Shown: in pieces, positions 37,695 through 47,394 of the stretch
Layout: each line of letters opens with the position of its first letter
How positions within the stretch are numbered: position 1 is the first letter of the stretch
Assembly: GCA_023953835.1 (NCBI GenBank)
Contig: JAMLJB010000001.1
Location: 1,240,001-1,304,000 of the forward strand
From: Rhizobiaceae bacterium
GTDB lineage: Bacteria; Pseudomonadota; Alphaproteobacteria; Rhizobiales; Rhizobiaceae
Length of the DNA: 64,000 bases
Reading direction: 5' to 3'
The notes under the pieces: generated by a model
Told to the model about the DNA's origin: nothing
The model's input: only the letters and a program-made list of their open reading frames with translations
Databases searched by the model: none
Position numbers and translations under genes: made by a program

Positions 37695-37781
37695 GCCGTT
37701 TTTTCTGTGGCTCAACAGGCCGGCTTTGCCTTTCCGAAGCTTCTGGATAGTTTAGCGACCAGATTCGAAAGGCCATTTCCA

Positions 37782-39173
37782 ATGAACAGCAAGCTTGCCC
37801 CGGTGCTTGACGAAATCGATCGCTCGCTCGACGCCTCTGTCGAACGACTCTTCGACCTGTTGCGCATCAGGACCATATCGACCGATCCGCAATATGCCGG
37901 CGAATGCCGCAAGGGCGCAGAATGGCTGGTGAAGGAGTTGAAAGATATAGGTTTCGACGCCAGCGTGCGCGATACGCCGGGCCATCCCATGGTGGTCGGT
38001 CACCATGCGGGGGCAACGCCGGACGCGCCGCACGTGCTGTTCTACGGCCATTACGACGTCCAGCCCGTCGACCCTATCGAACTGTGGCATGACGACCCCT
38101 TCGCCCCTGCCATCGGCAAGAGCGACAAGGGCGCAAAGATCATAACGGGGCGTGGCTCCTCGGATGACAAGGGCCAGTTGATGACCTTTGTCGAGGCTTG
38201 CCGGGCCTACAAGAAAACCCACGGATCGTTGCCTTGCCGCGTGACGATCTTTTTCGAGGGAGAGGAAGAATCCGGCTCTCCCTCGATGAAGCCGTTTCTG
38301 GAGGCCAACAAGGCGGAATTGAAGTCCGACATTGCGCTCGTTTGCGATACGTCGATGTATGACGCGCAGACTCCTTCGATCTGTGTCAGCCTGCGCGGGC
38401 TGGTGGGCGAGGAAGTGGTGGTCAAGGCAGCAAGCCGCGACCTGCATTCCGGCTACTATGGGGGTGCTGCCGCCAATCCCATCCGTATCCTCGCGAAAGT
38501 GCTTGCCGACATTCACGATGGCAACGGACACGTCACGATCCCCGGCTTCTATGACGGCGTCGAGGAGACACCGACGCAGGTGCTGGACGCCTGGGAAAAA
38601 CTCGGGAAAACACCACAGAAATTCCTCGGAGAGATCGGGCTTTCGATTCCATCCGGCGAACAGGGCCGCTCGATCCTGGAATTGACCTGGGCGCGGCCCA
38701 CGGCGGAATTCAACGGTATTTCCGGGGGTTATACGGGAGCTGGTTTCAAGACCGTCATACCGGCGGAGGCAAACGCGAAAGTGTCGTTTCGCCTCGTCCA
38801 CAAGCAGGACCCGGTGAAGATCAGGGAAGCCTTTCGCGCCTTCGTCCGGAAACGCATTCCCGCCGATTGCTCCGTGGAGTTCCATCCACATGGGGGGTCT
38901 CCGGCGATCCAGCTTCCTTTCGATTCACCGGAACTCACCAAGGCGCGAATGGCGCTTGCCGAGGAATGGGGGAAGCCGACCTTGCTGCTCGGCGGAGGCG
39001 GCTCGATACCTGTCGTCGGCGACTTCCAGACCCATCTCGGCATGGATTCGCTGATGGTCGGCTTTGCGCTGGATGACGACCGCATCCACTCGCCCAACGA
39101 GAAATACAATTTCGATTCTTTCCACAAGGGGCAGCGCGCCTGGGCAAGAATTCTCTCCGCGCTCGCCGAATAG
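37782..39173 (+). CDS. M20-family dipeptidase (metallopeptidase)
   Basis: A 463-residue protein starting at ATG 37782 with GAAAGG upstream. Metal-binding motifs of the M20 family are present: LFYGHYDVQPVDPIELW (His, Asp), GRGSSDDKGQLM (Asp) and FEGEEESGSPSMKPFL (Glu-Glu), with a dimerisation insert after about residue 200. It hydrolyses dipeptides or related amides in the cytoplasm. The RNase D-like gene begins 7 bases after its stop. Confidence 0.92.
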   Translation: MNSKLAPVLDEIDRSLDASVERLFDLLRIRTISTDPQYAGECRKGAEWLVKELKDIGFDASVRDTPGHPMVVGHHAGATPDAPHVLFYGHYDVQPVDPIELWHDDPFAPAIGKSDKGAKIITGRGSSDDKGQLMTFVEACRAYKKTHGSLPCRVTIFFEGEEESGSPSMKPFLEANKAELKSDIALVCDTSMYDAQTPSICVSLRGLVGEEVVVKAASRDLHSGYYGGAAANPIRILAKVLADIHDGNGHVTIPGFYDGVEETPTQVLDAWEKLGKTPQKFLGEIGLSIPSGEQGRSILELTWARPTAEFNGISGGYTGAGFKTVIPAEANAKVSFRLVHKQDPVKIREAFRAFVRKRIPADCSVEFHPHGGSPAIQLPFDSPELTKARMALAEEWGKPTLLLGGGGSIPVVGDFQTHLGMDSLMVGFALDDDRIHSPNEKYNFDSFHKGQRAWARILSALAE

Positions 39174-39180
39174 GACTTTC

Positions 39181-39801
39181 ATGAGCAAGATCCGTTTCCA
39201 TACAGGTGACCTGCCCGACCTCTCCCACTATCAGGGAGACGGTGTCGCCATCGATACCGAAACCCTTGGCCTGAACCCGCACCGAGACCGGCTTTGCGTC
39301 GTGCAGCTTTCGCCGGGCGATGGCACTGCCGACATCGTGCAGATCGCGGTGGGACAGAAGCGCGCGCCCAATCTCGCCGCTCTCCTGCGTGATTCCCGCA
39401 AGACCAAGATCTTCCACTATGGCCGTTTCGATATCGCCGTGCTTTTCCACGCGTTCGGCGTGATGGCGACACCGGTATTCTGCACGAAGATCGCCTCTCG
39501 GCTCGTGCGCACCTATACTGATCGGCACGGCCTCAAGGACATCTGCAACGAGCTTCTGGGCGTGAGCCTTTCGAAAGTGCAGCAGTCTTCCGACTGGGGA
39601 GCCGCCACGCTTAGCCCCGAACAGCTTGAATATGCCGCTTCCGACGTGCTGCACCTGCATGCGCTGCGCGAAGCACTGGTTTCGAGGCTCAATCGCGACG
39701 GTCGCATGAAGGAAGCGGAAGCCTGCTTCAAGTTCCTGCCGACGCGCGCGAAGCTCGATCTCATGGGCTGGGACGAACAGGACATCTTTTCGCACAGCTG
39801 A
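39181..39801 (+). CDS. Short RNase D-type 3'-5' exonuclease
   Basis: A 206-residue DEDD exonuclease. Conserved acidic sites: VAIDTETLGLN (Asp, Glu), KIFHYGRFDIAVL (Asp) and LEYAASDVLHLH (Tyr/Asp). It lacks the HRDC domain of full-size E. coli RNase D (about 375 residues), as do the usual rhizobial proteins of this size. Likely role in trimming stable RNA 3' ends. Confidence 0.9.
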   Translation: MSKIRFHTGDLPDLSHYQGDGVAIDTETLGLNPHRDRLCVVQLSPGDGTADIVQIAVGQKRAPNLAALLRDSRKTKIFHYGRFDIAVLFHAFGVMATPVFCTKIASRLVRTYTDRHGLKDICNELLGVSLSKVQQSSDWGAATLSPEQLEYAASDVLHLHALREALVSRLNRDGRMKEAEACFKFLPTRAKLDLMGWDEQDIFSHS

Positions 39802-39859
39802 CGGAACTTTCGGTTTGCATGCAGGTTTCCACGCCCTGCACATCTATGGAGGACTCGAC

Positions 39860-40105
39860 ATGGGCAGCAGGCAGCCGATTTCGACCGCGCCGCGCGACGG
39901 CTCGAAGGTCACGGTTTTCTGGACCGACATGGACGGACAGGAAAACGAATCCATCGCCCAATACCGCTCGCTGGACCGTCTCAAGGCCGGCGGCGGCGAC
40001 TGGGATGAAAGCGATACCGGCTGGTGGGCATATATCGATGGAACCACCCAGAAGCGGATCGAGCCACATCAGTGGTCGCCGCGAGCGGATAACGACGCCG
40101 ATTGA
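39860..40105 (+). CDS. Small conserved hypothetical protein (81 aa)
   Basis: ATG 39860 has GGAGGA 6 bases upstream and yields 81 residues; a longer in-frame start lacks a site. The text SRQPISTAPRDGSKVTVFWTDMDGQENESIAQYRSLDRLKAGGGDWDESDTGWWAYIDGTTQKRIEPHQW is Trp- and Asp-rich, soluble, and resembles small rhizobial proteins of unknown function. No domain recognised. Confidence 0.75.
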   Translation: MGSRQPISTAPRDGSKVTVFWTDMDGQENESIAQYRSLDRLKAGGGDWDESDTGWWAYIDGTTQKRIEPHQWSPRADNDAD

Positions 40106-40169
40106 TCCTGGGCGGCGCGCACCCTTCCCTTGCTCAATGGACAGCGGCGTGTTTCCCACGCAGCACTGA

Positions 40170-40676
40170 CTATGAGCGCTTCAGGCAGTGGCGCTTGATA
40201 TCTCGACCGACGCCGGCTGCTGCTCTCGTCCACGCTTCTTCAGTATCGCCGCGATAGGTCAAAAAGCGATCACATACCGCCTTCCCTGTCGCGATTTCCA
40301 CCAAGGCGAACTTCGTCCACCCAACCAGTGTACTCATTTTATGCATTTGGCCGATCAGCAGATAATCTGCATCGGTGTCGGCTGCGGCATCCAACAGGGC
40401 CTGCAACCCTGAATTGGCAAGAGAGCAAGGTTCGTCGCGGCAGGTAAGCGGAGAGACCTTGAACTCGCTGTCATCGGCGAGGGCAGATTCCAGCGCATCA
40501 TCGAAGCGAGCCAGCAGTGTCGAATGCTTCAAATCCTGGTTGTTCGGTTCGCCGGACGTATCGTTGAAATCAAAGTTCGCGACAGCAATTCGATAGGGGG
40601 TCGTTCCATTGCCTGCTGAGCAAACCGAAGGCAGCAGAAACAAGCCTAGAAGCACCGCGGAAAGGCGATGTCTCAT
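40170..40676 (-). CDS. DUF2380-like exported protein
   Basis: A 168-residue protein from ATG 40676 (GGAGA 9 bases upstream). A signal peptide (RLSAVLLGLFLLPSVCSA) precedes a domain with YRIAVANFDFNDTSGEPNN, FDDALESALADDSEFKV and DADYLLIGQMHKMSTLVGWTKFALVEIATGKAVCDRFLTYRGDTEEAWTRAA, which fits the DUF2380/TolB-N-like periplasmic fold. Function unknown. Two Cys pairs may form disulfides. Convergent with the 81-residue gene. Confidence 0.75.
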   Translation of the reverse strand: MRHRLSAVLLGLFLLPSVCSAGNGTTPYRIAVANFDFNDTSGEPNNQDLKHSTLLARFDDALESALADDSEFKVSPLTCRDEPCSLANSGLQALLDAAADTDADYLLIGQMHKMSTLVGWTKFALVEIATGKAVCDRFLTYRGDTEEAWTRAAAGVGRDIKRHCLKRS

Positions 40677-40884
40677 CGTCCAAGTCTCCAAAGGTGCCCT
40701 GAACCAAGAATATACTGCCGACCCATTTTGTCGACCCGAGCCGATCACTTAAAAGGCCTCGGGGAACTAGGCTTGCGGATGCCCCCGCCACTCCGCTCAA
40801 ACATCCGTGCAGCGAGCGAAATGCCATGAACTTCGGAAGCTTTCCTGTTAAGCATGGTTGAACTTCCCGCTTAAGGAGATCGAA

Positions 40885-41190
40885 ATGAAATTCCACATCG
40901 CCTCTATTCTGGTAGCGGTCGGCCTGCTCGCCGGCTGTGCCGCAACCGAACAAGACCGCCGAGCGGGCACGGGCATGGCTCTCGGCGCTGCTGGCGGTGC
41001 ACTGGTAGGCCAGGCAGTCGGTGGCAACACCACCTCGACCTTGATCGGCGCTGCGGCTGGTGGAATTGGCGGGGCGGTATTGGGGGCCGCTTCGACGCCT
41101 TCAGGACAGAGAAATGGCGACATATGCCGGTTCCGTGATCCCTACGGCCGCATATTCGAGGCGCCATGCTGGCAGCAGCGGCACATGTAG
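40885..41190 (+). CDS. Small glycine-zipper outer-membrane lipoprotein
   Basis: ATG 40885 has TTAAGGAG upstream. The 101-residue protein has a lipoprotein signal with lipobox LLAGC (Cys18), then glycine-zipper text GTGMALGAAGGALVGQAVGG and LIGAAAGGIGGAVLGAAS, and a C-terminal CRFRDPYGRIFEAPC with two Cys. Similar small lipoproteins sit in the outer membrane and affect envelope stability. Confidence 0.85.
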   Translation: MKFHIASILVAVGLLAGCAATEQDRRAGTGMALGAAGGALVGQAVGGNTTSTLIGAAAGGIGGAVLGAASTPSGQRNGDICRFRDPYGRIFEAPCWQQRHM

Positions 41191-41293
41191 GTCGCCGGTC
41201 CGTTGGGTGAAGGCAGATTTGCGCATGAGATTCGCGATCCAAGCATAGATAGCACTGGTGGTGGTGGGGGTTGTGAATTCTCGCCAAGGGATT

Positions 41294-41315
41294 GAAATCA
41301 TTTCGAAAAGATTTC
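41294..41315. promoter_or_regulatory. 22-bp near-perfect palindrome upstream of the PBP1A gene
   Basis: Arms GAAATC (41294-41299) and GATTTC (41310-41315) share their centre with an inner TTTCGAAA (41301-41308), so 20 of 22 positions are symmetric. It sits 77 bases before the PBP1A start codon and has no T tract, which favours an operator over a terminator. I cannot name the regulator. Confidence 0.5.
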
Positions 41316-41391
41316 GCTCCCTTTAACCCCCCCTTAAATCGCCGCATTTACCCTTCACCGACGCGCCAAGGGCGTTCGGGTCAAGGGTGAT

Positions 41392-43530
41392 ATGGCGAAA
41401 AGGGGCGGAAGCCGGCGCATCGAGCCAACTTTCGACAACAGGCGTTCCGCGTCGTCCGCTAGCTTTGAAGTGAGCGAGGACGATAGGGTTGTGCCATCCC
41501 GCCGCAAAACGAAATCTGCCAGGAAATCGGCACGCAGGCCCAGCCGCCGCCGTCGCGGCAGCTTCGGCGTTGCCGGACGCCTCTTCTATTGGTGCTTTGT
41601 ACTCTGCCTGTGGATGGGCATCGCAGGATTGGGCGTGGTCGCCTATTACGGCGCCCAGATGCCAAGCGCGACCACCTGGGCGGTTCCGAAACGTCCGCCT
41701 AACGTCAAGATCGTCACGGTTGACGACAAGCTACTGGCAAATCGCGGCATGACCGGAGGTGAGGCGATAGGCCTCCATGAGATGTCGCCCTATATTCCGC
41801 AAGCGGTGATCGCGATTGAAGATCGGCGCTTCTACTCGCACTACGGCATCGATCCGCTTGGTGTCGGGCGCGCGCTCGCATCCAATCTCGTCGGCGGACG
41901 CCTGTCTCAAGGCGGATCGACCCTCACCCAGCAACTTGCCAAGAATCTGTTCCTGTCGCCCGACCGCACGCTCAGGCGCAAGGTTCAGGAGGTTCTGCTT
42001 GCGCTCTGGCTCGAGCAGAACCACACCAAGGACCAGATCCTCGAAATGTATCTCAACCGGGTCTATTTCGGTTCGGGAGCGTATGGTGTCGAGGCCGCGT
42101 CGCGACGCTATTTCGGAAAATCCGCCCGGAATGTGACTTTGGCCGAGGCAGCGCTTCTGGCAGGGCTCCTCAAGGCGCCGTCCAAACTGTCACCGGCGCG
42201 TGATCCAGATGCCGCCGCGCAGCGTGCCGAAGTCGTTCTCGCCACGATGCGCGATCAGGGAATGATCGGCGCGAAGGAATTGTCCGTAGCGATGAAGGCC
42301 GCACCGACCCGTGCGGCCTCGTACTGGAGCGGCTCGGAGAACTATGTCGCCGACTACATTATGGATCAGCTTCCCGACCTGATTGGCGAGGTGCGCACCG
42401 ACATCGTGGTGGAATCGACGATTGACCTGAACCTGCAAAAGCTTGCGGAAAACTCCATCCGCGAATTGATCCGGGAGGACGGCAAGAAGCTGAATGTCAG
42501 CCAGGGCGCGCTGGTCTCGATCGACAATACGGGAGCGGTTCGGGCCATGGTGGGCGGATATGACTATGCCGCAAGCCAGTTCGACCGGGCCTCCGAGGCA
42601 AAGCGCCAGCCCGGCTCGGCCTTCAAGCCTTTCGTCTATCTCGCGGCCATCGAGCATGGCGCTACGCCGGACACCGTTCGCAATGACGCACCCATCCGCA
42701 TCGGCAACTGGACGCCGCAGAACTACAAGGGCAAGTATTATGGCCCGGTAACCTTGACGACCGCTCTTGCCAAATCGTTGAACTCCGTCGCGGCGCAGTT
42801 GGCGGCGGAAGTGGGCCCGGCGACAGTTGTGTCCACCGCACAGCGGCTCGGCATCGAATCGACCTTGCAGGCCAACGGATCGATCGCGCTTGGAACCTCC
42901 GAGGTCACGCCGCTTGAACTGACCGCCGCCTATGTACCATTCGCCAATGGCGGCTATCGTCCCAGACTTCATTTCATAAGGAGCATCAGCACTGCGGGCG
43001 GCAAGCAACTCTACCGGGCCTCTGCGGCCAATGCTCCGCGCGTTCTCAAGCCGGAAGTGGTCGGCATGATGAATGCGATGATGCAGGAAACGATCCGCGA
43101 CGGCACGGCGGGCAAGGCCGATTTCGGCTGGCCCGCCGCAGGCAAGACCGGCACAAGCCAGAAGTCGAAGGACGCATGGTTCATCGGCTACACCGCCAAC
43201 CTCACGACGGGCGTCTGGTTCGGCAATGATGATGGTAGCCCCACCAAGAACATCACGGGCGGCTCCCTGCCGACCATTGCCTGGAATCATTTCATGGCGG
43301 CGGCGCATGAGGGCGTGCCGGTGCGCAAGCTGCCGGGCGGATGGAACCGCACGCCGTTGCCGCCCATGGATGTCGGCGAGCCGATGGCGCAAGCGGAAGG
43401 CGGTGGAGTGATGCGTTCGCAGCGCGCCAGCGATGTATCCACGGGGTCGATCCGACGCCCTTCGGCGGATGTCGGCGCACCGCGTGCCAAAAGCCAGAAG
43501 TCGTTGCTGGATATCATCCTCGGCAATTGA
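41392..43530 (+). CDS. Class A penicillin-binding protein (PBP1A-type)
   Basis: A 712-residue bifunctional peptidoglycan synthase. A basic cytoplasmic N-terminus and membrane helix (about 62-86) precede the glycosyltransferase 51 domain (Glu143 in [26 protein letters not shown]) and the transpeptidase domain with Ser409-x-x-Lys412 (SAFK), SLN at 462-464 and KTG at 585-587. It polymerises glycan strands and cross-links peptides. All catalytic residues are present. lepA begins 58 bases after its stop. Confidence 0.95.
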   Translation: MAKRGGSRRIEPTFDNRRSASSASFEVSEDDRVVPSRRKTKSARKSARRPSRRRRGSFGVAGRLFYWCFVLCLWMGIAGLGVVAYYGAQMPSATTWAVPKRPPNVKIVTVDDKLLANRGMTGGEAIGLHEMSPYIPQAVIAIEDRRFYSHYGIDPLGVGRALASNLVGGRLSQGGSTLTQQLAKNLFLSPDRTLRRKVQEVLLALWLEQNHTKDQILEMYLNRVYFGSGAYGVEAASRRYFGKSARNVTLAEAALLAGLLKAPSKLSPARDPDAAAQRAEVVLATMRDQGMIGAKELSVAMKAAPTRAASYWSGSENYVADYIMDQLPDLIGEVRTDIVVESTIDLNLQKLAENSIRELIREDGKKLNVSQGALVSIDNTGAVRAMVGGYDYAASQFDRASEAKRQPGSAFKPFVYLAAIEHGATPDTVRNDAPIRIGNWTPQNYKGKYYGPVTLTTALAKSLNSVAAQLAAEVGPATVVSTAQRLGIESTLQANGSIALGTSEVTPLELTAAYVPFANGGYRPRLHFIRSISTAGGKQLYRASAANAPRVLKPEVVGMMNAMMQETIRDGTAGKADFGWPAAGKTGTSQKSKDAWFIGYTANLTTGVWFGNDDGSPTKNITGGSLPTIAWNHFMAAAHEGVPVRKLPGGWNRTPLPPMDVGEPMAQAEGGGVMRSQRASDVSTGSIRRPSADVGAPRAKSQKSLLDIILGN

Positions 43531-43588
43531 GCCCCGGCAAACCGGGTTCCCCTTGCCTTTTGGCGCTTCCCTGCTAAAGCCCGGCACC

Positions 43589-45403
43589 ATGACGACGCCG
43601 ATCTCTCATATCCGCAACTTTTCCATCGTCGCCCATATCGACCACGGGAAGTCCACACTCGCCGACCGCCTCATCCAGATGACCGGTGGGCTGGACGCGC
43701 GCGAAATGGCCGGCAAGGAACAGGTGCTCGACAATATGGACATCGAGCGCGAGCGCGGCATTACGATCAAGGCCCAGACCGTCCGGCTCAACTACAAGGC
43801 GAAGAACGGCGAGGACTATATCCTCAACCTCATCGACACGCCCGGCCATGTCGACTTTGCGTATGAGGTTTCGCGCTCGCTCGCGGCCTGCGAAGGCTCG
43901 CTGCTGGTGGTCGACGCCAGCCAGGGCGTGGAGGCGCAGACGCTGGCGAATGTCTATCAGGCAATCGACAACAACCACGAAATCGTCGTTGTGCTCAACA
44001 AGATCGACCTGCCCGCCGCCGAGCCGGAACGCGTCAAGGACCAGATCGAGGAGGTGATCGGCCTTGACGCCGGCGACGCCGTGATGATTTCCGCCAAAAC
44101 GGGGATCGGCATCGAGGAAGTCCTCGAAGCCATCGTCAATCGCCTTCCGCCCCCGCGGGAGGGCGACGCGTCGAAGCCGCTCAAGGCAATGCTGGTGGAT
44201 AGCTGGTACGACGCCTATCTCGGCGTCATCGTTCTGGTGCGCGTCATCGACGGCGTGCTGAAGAAGGGCCAGACGATCCGCATGATGGGCACGGGAGCGA
44301 AATACCCGGTGGAACGCACCGGCTATTTTACGCCGAAAATGGTGCAGGCCGATGAAATCGGACCCGGCGAATTCGGCTTTATCACCGCCTCCATCAAGGA
44401 AGTTGCCGACACCCGAGTCGGCGATACGATCACCGAGGACCGCCGACCGACCGCAGAGGCGCTGCCGGGCTTCAAGCCTGCGCAGCCGGTGGTGTTCTGC
44501 GGCCTGTTTCCGGTCGATGCCGCCGATTTCGAGGATCTTCGCGCCGCAGTCGGCAAGCTGCGCCTCAACGATGCTTCGTTCAGCTACGAGATGGAAACGT
44601 CGGCGGCACTCGGTTTCGGCTTTCGTTGTGGCTTCCTCGGACTTCTGCATCTCGAAATCATTCAGGAACGACTTGAACGCGAATTCGACCTCGACCTGAT
44701 CGCAACCGCGCCGAGCGTGGTGTATCGCATGAACCTGACCGACGGGACGAAGAAGGAACTGCACAACCCCGCCGACATGCCGGACGTGGTGAAGATCGCT
44801 TCCATCGAGGAGCCATGGATTCGCGCAACGATCCTGACGCCCGACGAATATCTCGGCAGCATTCTGAAGCTGTGCCAGGACAGGCGCGGCATTCAGGCGG
44901 ATTTGTCTTATGTCGGCAAGCGCGCCATGCTGGTCTACGACCTTCCGCTCAACGAAGTCGTGTTCGACTTCTATGACCGCTTGAAATCCATATCCAAAGG
45001 CTATGCCTCCTTCGACTACCACCTGACAGACTATCGCGAAGGCGATCTCGTCAAGATGTCGATTCTGGTCAATGACGAACCGGTGGACGCGCTTTCCATG
45101 CTGGTGCACCGGACGGCGGCGGAAAAGCGGGGCCGCGTCATGTGCGAAAAACTCAAGGAGCTGATCCCGCAGCACATGTTCAAGATTCCGATTCAGGCTG
45201 CTATCGGCGGACGCATCATCGCACGCGAAACCATCTCGGCCCTGCGCAAGGACGTGACCGCCAAATGCTATGGCGGCGACGTGACCCGCAAGCGAAAGCT
45301 TCTCGAAAAGCAGAAGGAAGGCAAGAAGAGGATGCGCCAGTTCGGCAAGGTGGACATCCCGCAGGAAGCCTTCATTCAGGCGCTCAAAATGGGCGACAAC
45401 TAG
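43589..45403 (+). CDS. lepA: Elongation factor 4 (LepA), ribosome-associated GTPase
   Basis: A 604-residue GTPase. ATG 43589 gives the standard N-terminus. G motifs: AHIDHGKST (G1), RERGITI (G2), DTPGHVDF (G3), NKIDLP (G4) and SAKTG (G5). The LepA-specific C-terminal domain ends in [40 protein letters not shown]. It acts on stalled or initiating ribosomes. Its TAG stop overlaps, within the same CTAG, the stop of the convergent methyltransferase gene. Confidence 0.97.
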   Translation: MTTPISHIRNFSIVAHIDHGKSTLADRLIQMTGGLDAREMAGKEQVLDNMDIERERGITIKAQTVRLNYKAKNGEDYILNLIDTPGHVDFAYEVSRSLAACEGSLLVVDASQGVEAQTLANVYQAIDNNHEIVVVLNKIDLPAAEPERVKDQIEEVIGLDAGDAVMISAKTGIGIEEVLEAIVNRLPPPREGDASKPLKAMLVDSWYDAYLGVIVLVRVIDGVLKKGQTIRMMGTGAKYPVERTGYFTPKMVQADEIGPGEFGFITASIKEVADTRVGDTITEDRRPTAEALPGFKPAQPVVFCGLFPVDAADFEDLRAAVGKLRLNDASFSYEMETSAALGFGFRCGFLGLLHLEIIQERLEREFDLDLIATAPSVVYRMNLTDGTKKELHNPADMPDVVKIASIEEPWIRATILTPDEYLGSILKLCQDRRGIQADLSYVGKRAMLVYDLPLNEVVFDFYDRLKSISKGYASFDYHLTDYREGDLVKMSILVNDEPVDALSMLVHRTAAEKRGRVMCEKLKELIPQHMFKIPIQAAIGGRIIARETISALRKDVTAKCYGGDVTRKRKLLEKQKEGKKRMRQFGKVDIPQEAFIQALKMGDN

Positions 45404-46308
45404 AGCTTTCGAGCGACCGTCAAAATCCCTTCGATGGGGGCATCGCGATCCATGCGGATCACATGATTTTCCATCGATAGAGGCGCGTAGCCGTTCTTGT
45501 CCAATACCCGCTCGATATAAGCCTGACAGTGCGCGAATCTTCGGGAAGGCAGCAGCACGAAGTCTTCCGTTCCCACGTGCCGTTCGACGGAAAAGGCGAA
45601 TAGCGCATCCGGTTCCTGCATCGCTGCGACGGCGGCGAACACACCGTCCAGCGCCCCGAGATACATGAACACGTCGGCGGCGGTGACGACATCGGCCGGC
45701 ACCGAAAACGGCGGCGGATTTTGCAGGTCCGCCTTTTCGAGCAGGTCATAGACCCCTTTGGCGCGCGCCTTGCGCAGCATCTCTCCCGAAATGTCGAAAC
45801 CTTCCAGACGGTCCGCACGGTCACGCAGGCGCTCGCCCATCAAGCCCGTACCGCATCCAAGATCACGCGCGAGTTTGAACTGTTGCGGGTGCACCATGGC
45901 GATGGCCCACATCATCAGGTCCGGCACACGATAGCCAAGCTTTTCGACGAGCGACGTGTCGAAGCGATCTGCATATTGGTCGAACAGCGTCTCGACAAAT
46001 GCACTTGGCGGTTTCTCAAGTCGAGGCAAGACGCCGGCGAGCGCGAGCTGCAATTCAGCGCCCGGGCGATCGTCAGGATCGATGCGCAAGACCATCTGCC
46101 AAGCTTCGACCGCTTGGTCCATGTTGCCTGCCGCTTCGTGGAATTCGCCGAGCCGAAACCATCCGAGCGCCCACCCGGGCGCGCGTTCCAGCGCATCCAT
46201 CATCAGCGCCGCGGCAGCCGCGAAATCACCGTCAGCGAACAGCATTTCGGCATAGTCGGCGCGACGGTCGGCCAGAATATCGTGCGAAGAGGTGTCGATC
46301 GTCGGCAT
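45400..46308 (-). CDS. TPR-containing class I methyltransferase
   Basis: A 302-residue protein. The N-terminal part (about residues 15-85) has TPR-like repeats ([54 protein letters not shown]). The C-terminal Rossmann domain has the S-adenosylmethionine motif [15 protein letters not shown] and [20 protein letters not shown]. The family is known from rhizobia as predicted methyltransferases with unknown substrate. Divergent from the exonuclease gene by 75 bases. Confidence 0.88.
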   Translation of the reverse strand: MPTIDTSSHDILADRRADYAEMLFADGDFAAAAALMMDALERAPGWALGWFRLGEFHEAAGNMDQAVEAWQMVLRIDPDDRPGAELQLALAGVLPRLEKPPSAFVETLFDQYADRFDTSLVEKLGYRVPDLMMWAIAMVHPQQFKLARDLGCGTGLMGERLRDRADRLEGFDISGEMLRKARAKGVYDLLEKADLQNPPPFSVPADVVTAADVFMYLGALDGVFAAVAAMQEPDALFAFSVERHVGTEDFVLLPSRRFAHCQAYIERVLDKNGYAPLSMENHVIRMDRDAPIEGILTVARKL

Positions 46309-46383
46309 GATCGTTCTATGCGCTTGTCAGCAGGCTTCGCGCAATGGGCTTCTATCGCCGCCGGGAACGCCTATCTTCTGGGC

Positions 46384-47394
46384 ATGCGCCCCCGCGATCT
46401 CCTCCACCCTCGCCCCGAGGGTCTCTACTGCCCCGCAGGGGATTTCTTCATCGACCCTGTGCGTCCGGTAGACCGCGCGTTGATAACGCACGGCCATTCC
46501 GACCACGCGAGGGCCGGTCACGCCAGGGTGCTTGCCACGCAACAGACGCTCGACATCATGGGCCTGCGCTATGGTCCGCAATTCGCGGGCGGAACCCAAG
46601 CCGCCGCGCCGGGCGAGCAGATCGACATCAATGGGGTCAAGGTCAGTTTTCATCCGGCGGGCCATGTACTTGGCTCTGCCCAGATATTGGTGGAACATGG
46701 TGGGCTTCGCATCGTGGCCTCCGGCGACTACAAGCGCCAGCCGGACCCCACCTGCGAGGGATTTGAAGTCGTCCCGTGCGATATATTCATCACCGAGGCG
46801 ACTTTCGGCCTGCCGGTTTTTCATCATCCGCCTGCAAGTGAAGAGATCGCCCGGCTGCTCAGGTCGGCCGCGCAGTTTTCCACCCGCTCGCATCTGGTCG
46901 GCGCGTATGCACTGGGCAAGGCGCAGCGCGTGATCCGCCTCGTCCGCGATGCGGGGCATGATGCGCCGATCTATCTCCATGGGGCGTTGCAGAAGCTCTG
47001 CGACTACTATGTCTCGGAGGGAATCGACCTTGGCCGCCTTGAACCGGCCACCGTGGAATCGAGCCGCAAAGGACAGTTCGAGGGCGCAATCGTTCTCGGC
47101 ACGCCGTCGGCCTTTTCCGATCGTTGGGCACGACGCTTCCCGGATCCGGTCGCGGCCTTCGCGTCAGGCTGGATGCGCATACGCCAGAGGGCGAAGCAGC
47201 GTGGCGTCGAACTGCCCTTGATCATCTCCGACCATTCGGACTGGAACGAGCTGACATCGACCATAGTGGAAACGGGCGCGCAGGAGGTGTGGGTCACGCA
47301 TGGCCGCGAAGAAGCGCTGGTGCGCTGGGGCGAGTTGAATGGAATCGCGGCTCGCCCGCTTCATCTGGTCGGCTATGAGGACGAGGGCGACTGA
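46384..47394 (+). CDS. Ligase-associated DNA exonuclease (metallo-beta-lactamase/beta-CASP type)
   Basis: A 336-residue nuclease. ATG 46384 gives M-R-P-R-D-L-L-H-P-R-P-E-G-L-Y, the usual family start; no strong ribosome binding site is visible. Metal motif THGHSDHAR at 35-43, ASGDYKRQPDPTCEGF and ISDHSDWNEL follow. The family processes DNA 3' ends before sealing by the adjacent ATP-dependent ligase; the stop and the ligase start overlap as TGATG, so translation is coupled. Confidence 0.93.
   Translation: MRPRDLLHPRPEGLYCPAGDFFIDPVRPVDRALITHGHSDHARAGHARVLATQQTLDIMGLRYGPQFAGGTQAAAPGEQIDINGVKVSFHPAGHVLGSAQILVEHGGLRIVASGDYKRQPDPTCEGFEVVPCDIFITEATFGLPVFHHPPASEEIARLLRSAAQFSTRSHLVGAYALGKAQRVIRLVRDAGHDAPIYLHGALQKLCDYYVSEGIDLGRLEPATVESSRKGQFEGAIVLGTPSAFSDRWARRFPDPVAAFASGWMRIRQRAKQRGVELPLIISDHSDWNELTSTIVETGAQEVWVTHGREEALVRWGELNGIAARPLHLVGYEDEGD

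Noticed and set aside
43433..43588. N-terminal extension of lepA into the PBP1A gene
   Set aside because: LepA proteins begin at the residues following ATG 43589; the upstream text is the PBP1A gene in another frame.
45721..46383. Long N-terminal extension of the exonuclease frame
   Set aside because: It lies antisense to the methyltransferase gene, and family members begin at the residue corresponding to ATG 46384.
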